A stretch of 9,358 bases of DNA. Origin: Ornithomonoglobus_A sp045537455 (GTDB taxonomy: Bacteria; Bacillota; Clostridia; UBA1381). The position numbers and the translations under genes are program-made. Of the stretch, positions 6,164 through 9,358 are shown in pieces; the stretch's first letter is position 1, and each line of letters begins with the position of its first letter. The notes under the pieces are model-generated. The model was not told the DNA's origin. It saw nothing but the letters and a program-made list of their open reading frames with translations, and searched no databases. The stretch covers positions 1 through 9,358 of the forward strand of contig JAZSPM010000128.1 in assembly GCA_045537455.1 (NCBI GenBank). The letters run 5' to 3'.

Positions 6164-6192
6164 TTGATTTTTAGTAAATATTGATGTATAAT
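6164..6192 (+). promoter_or_regulatory. Sigma-A promoter of the dockerin gene
   Basis: TTGATT (6164-6169), 17 bases, then TATAAT (6187-6192), near-consensus in sequence and spacing. Transcription would start near 6200, leaving a short leader before the ATG at 6228. A second, weaker extended -10 (TGATATAAT, 6120-6128) lies upstream. Confidence 0.7.
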
Positions 6193-6227
6193 AGAATAAA
6201 AAACATATATAAGAGGATGATAAGATT

Positions 6228-8027
6228 ATGACCAAATCACTTAAATCTATGCTTCTGGCTGCTTGTATCTTAACTACATCAACACCTGGCTTAATGTCAA
6301 CGCCTACTACATATGCATACACTCAGCTTATTGCATCACTTCAAGAAGTATCTATTTTTAAGGATACTCTTGCCATAGGCGAAAAGGCTCAATTAGAATT
6401 GACCTGGAGTAACGGTGCCCATCCTGAACTAATATATTCTTCAAGCGATGAAAGTGTTGCAACAGTTGATCAAGATGGTATTGTAACAGGTATAGCTAAC
6501 GGTACTGCAACTATTACAGTTTCACGCTTAAATGGAAAAAACACTAAAACACTTGATATTTCCGTATCAAGTGATGTTGAGAAAAGCATTGTCTACAATA
6601 CATCTGAACTAAATCTTGGCGATAAACTCCGTAAATACGATATCTTGCATTATGACAATAAAAGCAAAGGTGCTAATGCAAACGTTGTCAATACCAAGGG
6701 CAGCTATGATCTCGTTTTTATCAATGAAAAAGACTACGTACTGCCATTTGATGCTGAATATGTCGGTGACTGGGGTTCGTGTATGTATCTTGCTCCTGAT
6801 ATTGAAGGTATTACGTATCTTGACGGCAGAACGCTGAATGTAGATGATGTTATTGATAGAAATACACATCTTCTCTGTTATGATTACTATATTAAAAGTT
6901 CTGACAGTTCCAATAGAATGACATTCCCAGTATTTCTTCCGGAATATTACGGAAAATACATAGGTAATGGAGAAATAAGATTAAGTTCAATAGATCACGA
7001 TTCAAAAACTATAGAATTGAAGTCTGTTCCTGTTGACTTACCTGCTTCAAAATTGTTGTATGTAGAAATTACAAGCAATCCATATGATACAGTAATTCAC
7101 GGTTCTGACGAACTTGATCTAACGGGATTAAGAATTACAATTGGCGAAACTGATAGTAACGGCAACTCAATTTCACAGCTTGAAAACATCACAATTGATG
7201 AAGCAACAAAAACATATGATATTACCGTAGAGATAAAAGATGAGACTCCCGGAAGTGGTAATTGTCAGATAATAGTTACTAAGAAAAATGAAGAAATAAG
7301 TGATGCCGCTTCATTCGCTGTAAGCTATGGCGCACCTGTAGTCAAAGGCGATGTCAATTCTGACGGTGAACTTAATATTGCCGATGCTGTACTTTTACAG
7401 AAGTGGCTGCTTGCTTTTCCTGATACAAATCTCCCCGACTGGAACAGAGCTGATCTGTACCGTGATGGCAGACTTGATATATTTGATTTATGTTTAATGA
7501 AAAAAGAACTTATTTCTCAAAATCAGGAAATGTCAAAAAGCATTATTACTGGTATCAAAAACGGCATGACCCGAGACGAAGTATTTGCTGTGTTAGGCAA
7601 AAATTATACTGCCGAAGAAGAAAAAATTTCAGGAAAATACGCATATTATTATCCTGTGCAGTCCGGTGAAGTATTTGACACAGAACTGGAAGGTGAAATG
7701 TTCGTTGAATTTGATTTAGAAACCGAGCTGCTTGTCAATTACGGATATGCCCTCGGTCGTTTAGGCACAGTAAAAGATAGAATCTATCCTTACAGTGAGC
7801 AGCAACTCAAAGAAGCGTATGACAAGATATATGGTGTAATGATAGATTGGTACGGTAAAGCTACAAAAGGTAGCTTTTCAAGCCCCAAAGCTGAATATAT
7901 ATGGGAAACTGACAATGGTCAGATTTGGGCAATTTATGGGGTAAATCTCTGGAATGAATACGAAGTTCCTACATACGAAAAGGGTATAAATGAACTTGTT
8001 CTTTCCTGTTCTGTTGAGGGAAGATAA
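6228..8027 (+). CDS. Exported dockerin protein with Ig-like domains and an extra C-terminal domain
   Basis: A 599-residue secreted protein. Residues 1-30 form a signal peptide (K3, K6, hydrophobic MLLAACILTT, possible cut after TYA). Residues ~38-113 are a BIG2 Ig-like domain (SSSDESVATVDQDGIVTGIANGTATITV). Residues ~120-270 are unrecognised. Residues ~276-367 look like a second Ig-like unit (HGSDELDLTGLRITI). Residues 373-429 are a type-I dockerin: first calcium loop D375, N377, D379, N383, D386; second D409, D413, D417, D420 with a tyrosine at loop position 3, a departure seen in ruminococcal dockerins. Dockerins plug into cohesins on a scaffoldin or cell surface. Residues ~437-599 are an additional domain whose start, IITGIKNGMTRDEVFAVLG, recalls the SmpA/BamE and BLIP-like fold. 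No glycoside hydrolase domain is visible, so the role may be binding, inhibition or structural. AAGAGG precedes the ATG by 11 bases. Confidence 0.85.
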   Translation: MTKSLKSMLLAACILTTSTPGLMSTPTTYAYTQLIASLQEVSIFKDTLAIGEKAQLELTWSNGAHPELIYSSSDESVATVDQDGIVTGIANGTATITVSRLNGKNTKTLDISVSSDVEKSIVYNTSELNLGDKLRKYDILHYDNKSKGANANVVNTKGSYDLVFINEKDYVLPFDAEYVGDWGSCMYLAPDIEGITYLDGRTLNVDDVIDRNTHLLCYDYYIKSSDSSNRMTFPVFLPEYYGKYIGNGEIRLSSIDHDSKTIELKSVPVDLPASKLLYVEITSNPYDTVIHGSDELDLTGLRITIGETDSNGNSISQLENITIDEATKTYDITVEIKDETPGSGNCQIIVTKKNEEISDAASFAVSYGAPVVKGDVNSDGELNIADAVLLQKWLLAFPDTNLPDWNRADLYRDGRLDIFDLCLMKKELISQNQEMSKSIITGIKNGMTRDEVFAVLGKNYTAEEEKISGKYAYYYPVQSGEVFDTELEGEMFVEFDLETELLVNYGYALGRLGTVKDRIYPYSEQQLKEAYDKIYGVMIDWYGKATKGSFSSPKAEYIWETDNGQIWAIYGVNLWNEYEVPTYEKGINELVLSCSVEGR

Positions 8028-8032
8028 TAATG

Positions 8033-8074
8033 TAAATAAGGCCTGCGGAAATGATTACTCCGCAGGCTTATTTA
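8033..8074 (+). terminator. Long-stem terminator after the dockerin gene
   Basis: TAAATAAG plus CCTGCGGA (8033-8049, with one bulged G) pairs with TCCGCAGGCTTATTTA (8059-8074), a 16-bp stem around a 9-base loop, starting 5 bases after the stop. The AT-rich lower stem gives a T-rich exit on both strands, so it could also stop minus-strand transcripts arriving from the pseudogene. Confidence 0.82.
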
Positions 8075-8152
8075 GTCCCGTCATTTTTTAGGGCATATTA
8101 TACCACCTAAAAACATCCAGCCATAGTCTTAAAAACTCAAAATATAATATTT

Positions 8153-8666
8153 TCATTCTTTATAATCCCAAGAATTGATAATCCTTTCCGGAGTAATATT
8201 ATCCCTAAGCAAATCCAATGCATGATTATGCTTGATTTCTCCCAGTGTCGAAGCACATAAATCAGCTAAAACTATGCAATCCTGTACATTGTCATAACAT
8301 GAAATAACCGTTGCAAGTACACAACAATCTGTATTTACCCCATAGAATTATAACCTGTCAAACTTTTCATTCTTAAGGAATTCTTTAAATTCAGATGTAA
8401 ATCCAGAATATGTTGTTTTATCAAAAACACGATGTACAAACGGTCTTATTTGCGAAATTATTTCAACATCATAAGTACCAACCATACACTCTTTCCAGTT
8501 ACCTAACTTGTAACAAGCCGTTTCGAAAGTATTACGATATCTAGTTGCAACAATACGCTCAAAAGAACTATGTTCAATAAATTCAATAATCCTATTTGGA
8601 AGATGTTCTGTTCCCTGTTTAATAAAACCATTTTGCATATCTATAACAACCAGACACTTTTTTCAT
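8153..8666 (-). pseudogene. Isochorismatase-family cysteine hydrolase, broken by a frameshift and a stop
   Basis: Reading with one base removed near the start gives a complete ~170-residue hydrolase: CLVVIDMQNGFI (catalytic Asp), RPFVHRVFDKTTYSGF (catalytic Lys), and YGVNTDCCVLAT (nucleophilic Cys), then IVLADLCAS and a C-terminus ending SWDYKE at 8153. The family hydrolyses amides or vinyl ethers such as nicotinamide or isochorismate. Two lesions are visible. The ATG at 8666, 8 bases after a GAGG, is followed by six A (8663-8658); five would keep frame with VVIDMQ. A TAA at 8350-8348 interrupts 'DRL*FYGVNTDCC' just before the catalytic cysteine. The longest open piece (8638-8348) therefore lacks both the Asp and the Cys. 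A TATAAT on the minus strand at 8716-8711 may be its old promoter. The substrate cannot be assigned. Confidence 0.85.
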
Positions 8667-8781
8667 TTTTCAGACCTCAATCTTTTTGTGTATTATTCAA
8701 CAAAATAATAATTATAGTATTTCTGTTTATCTTACATTATCCGCAAAATCAAATATTTAGTTCATATTGATTAAATAAAAC

Positions 8782-9024
8782 TCATTTTAATGACATATCC
8801 ATTTCCTCATCAAGCTCCCCTATTTCTTCGGCTGAACAAATCTCAACATATTCACCGATAACATTAAGAGCTTCCGAATAACTTCCGGAAATTGTAACTC
8901 TGCTCTGCATTTCTTTTGCCTGTTCTTTCAGTCCGTTTTCACGGAGCGTCCTGCTTGCCATACCAAGCAGATTGAAAATGTTTCCGTCCGCACCGATCAG
9001 CGGACACTTTGGCTTATCACTCAT
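8782..9024 (-). CDS. 80-aa conserved small protein, mobile-element cargo type
   Basis: The product begins MSDKPKCPLIGADGNIFNLL and continues ASRTLRENGLKEQAKEMQSR, then SGSYSEALNVIGEYVEI and an acidic tail. I recall close variants of this small protein among plasmid, phage and conjugative-element genes of clostridia, but no function is known to me. No membrane segment or signal is seen. A GGAGG lies about 12 bases before the ATG at 9024, which overlaps the last 8 bases of the 92-aa gene, so the two are probably translationally coupled. It ends about 115 bases before the hydrolase pseudogene; that gap holds a possible promoter for the latter and otherwise nothing I recognise. Confidence 0.75.
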   Translation of the reverse strand: MSDKPKCPLIGADGNIFNLLGMASRTLRENGLKEQAKEMQSRVTISGSYSEALNVIGEYVEICSAEEIGELDEEMDMSLK

Positions 9025-9295
9025 TATTATAAAATTCCTCCATCATTTCCCTCAGTTCGAGTTTTTCGCTGTCGATATAATCCTTTGCAAGCTGCTCTGC
9101 TTCATGGATATCATTTTCCAGAAGCTCATAGCCGACTGCTGCATAGATGATGTCGACAGCGTTTTTCTTTTCCTTGCTGTCATAAATCTCAATCATGAAG
9201 CCATCGCAGGCCACAGATTGACCGTCCCGATTTACTCGGAACGGTCTGCTCGGTGTGATCTTCACTTCAAAGCCCTTGTATTTCGTAGTTATCAC
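9017..9295 (-). CDS. 92-aa conserved small protein, partner of the 80-aa gene
   Basis: The product starts MITTKYKGFEVKITPSRPFR, then DGFMIEIYDSKEKKNAVDIIYAAVGYELL, and ends in a charged helix (AEQLAKDYIDSEKLELREMM). It is soluble, likely a mixed beta-sheet with a terminal helix; function unknown. The start is a GTG at 9295 lying two bases after the previous gene's TAG, with AGGGG overlapping it and no well-placed ribosome site, so it probably depends on ribosomes that have just finished the upstream gene. The next ATG is deep in the conserved region, which supports the GTG. The tight packing with the genes on both sides indicates one operon. Confidence 0.72.
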   Translation of the reverse strand: MITTKYKGFEVKITPSRPFRVNRDGQSVACDGFMIEIYDSKEKKNAVDIIYAAVGYELLENDIHEAEQLAKDYIDSEKLELREMMEEFYNNE

Positions 9296-9297
9296 CC

Positions 9298-9358
9298 CTA
9301 TTCAAAAGTCATCTGGAAGTCATCGGTTTCTTCCATATCTTCTTCGATATCCTCATCT
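9298..9358 (-). CDS. 3' end of an upstream small-gene operon member (partial)
   Basis: Nineteen codons and a TAG are visible. The encoded tail is strongly acidic (DEDIEEDMEETDDFQMTFE). It is in the same direction and 2 bases before the 92-aa gene, so it is almost certainly the preceding gene of the operon. Too little is present to assign a family; acidic tails of this sort occur in single-strand-binding and other small element-borne proteins, which is only a suggestion. Confidence 0.55.
   Translation of the reverse strand, partial: DEDIEEDMEETDDFQMTFE

Larger units (their letters stand above)
5909..6227. other. AT-rich divergent control region
   Basis: No gene is supported here. From left to right it holds the ribosome site of the 91-aa gene, the minus-strand extended -10 with its AGCTTG/CAAGCT repeat, the perfect inverted repeat at 6001-6023, an AT-rich stretch (about 6024-6160) with one possible extra + strand extended -10, and the + strand promoter of the dockerin gene. 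Confidence 0.7.

Noticed and set aside
8139..8153. AT-only palindrome AAAATAT-A-ATATTTT as a terminator
   Set aside because: All A/T pairs, too weak to be a terminator, and expected by chance in AT-rich spacer DNA.
8348..8350. Recoding of the TAA as a sense codon
   Set aside because: TAA is not a known selenocysteine codon and no recoding signal is visible; together with the frameshift a pseudogene is simpler.
8763..8790. TCATT-AA-AATGA at the end of the 80-aa gene as a terminator
   Set aside because: Five A/T-rich pairs with a 2-base loop would not form a stable hairpin despite a nearby T-rich stretch.
1..9358. CRISPR array, tRNA or rRNA gene
   Set aside because: No regularly spaced repeats, cloverleaf or conserved rRNA segments were seen on either strand by reading.

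Overview
The window looks like an accessory-rich stretch of a Ruminococcus-type gut or rumen Firmicute (Oscillospiraceae). The main clue is a secreted protein with a ruminococcal type-I dockerin. AT-rich intergenic DNA, strong AGGAGG-type ribosome sites and several clostridial-type small proteins agree. The genus is inferred; no rRNA or other marker is present.

Layout. (1) 1-1500: an IS3-family insertion sequence on the + strand, missing only its extreme left end. It has orfA, a T_TTT_TTC slippery site, orfB with a DDE catalytic domain, and a structured non-coding tail. (2) 1501-5908: a minus-strand cluster read in the order 91-aa conserved small protein, FAD-dependent oxidoreductase with a C-terminal Rieske centre, 59-aa small protein, thioredoxin-fold YyaL/DUF255 protein, ku. 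The IS has inserted into ku and removed its C-terminal third, so DNA-end binding for non-homologous end joining is probably lost. (3) 5909-6227: a divergent AT-rich control region with a promoter on each side and two clear inverted repeats. (4) 6228-8027: a + strand exported protein with Ig-like domains, an internal dockerin and an additional C-terminal domain, closed by a long hairpin terminator. (5) 8153-8666: a minus-strand isochorismatase-family cysteine hydrolase that is a pseudogene with two lesions, a +1 frameshift at the start and an in-frame TAA before the catalytic cysteine. (6) 8782-9358: three tightly packed minus-strand small genes, the last one cut by the window edge, resembling conserved cargo of clostridial mobile elements.

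How the parts relate. The minus-strand cluster combines redox chemistry (FAD/Rieske, CHWC thioredoxin fold) with a DNA-repair gene, which suggests stress or dormancy protection; this is inference from gene content. Two of its gene junctions share an unusual arrangement: a stable hairpin plus T-tract lies after a stop codon and directly before the next gene's ribosome site. That leaves no room for a conventional promoter and suggests partial termination or attenuation. The dockerin protein is transcribed separately and would act at the cell surface or in a cellulosome-like complex. The disrupted ku, the dead hydrolase and the IS show that this locus is decaying or being remodelled.
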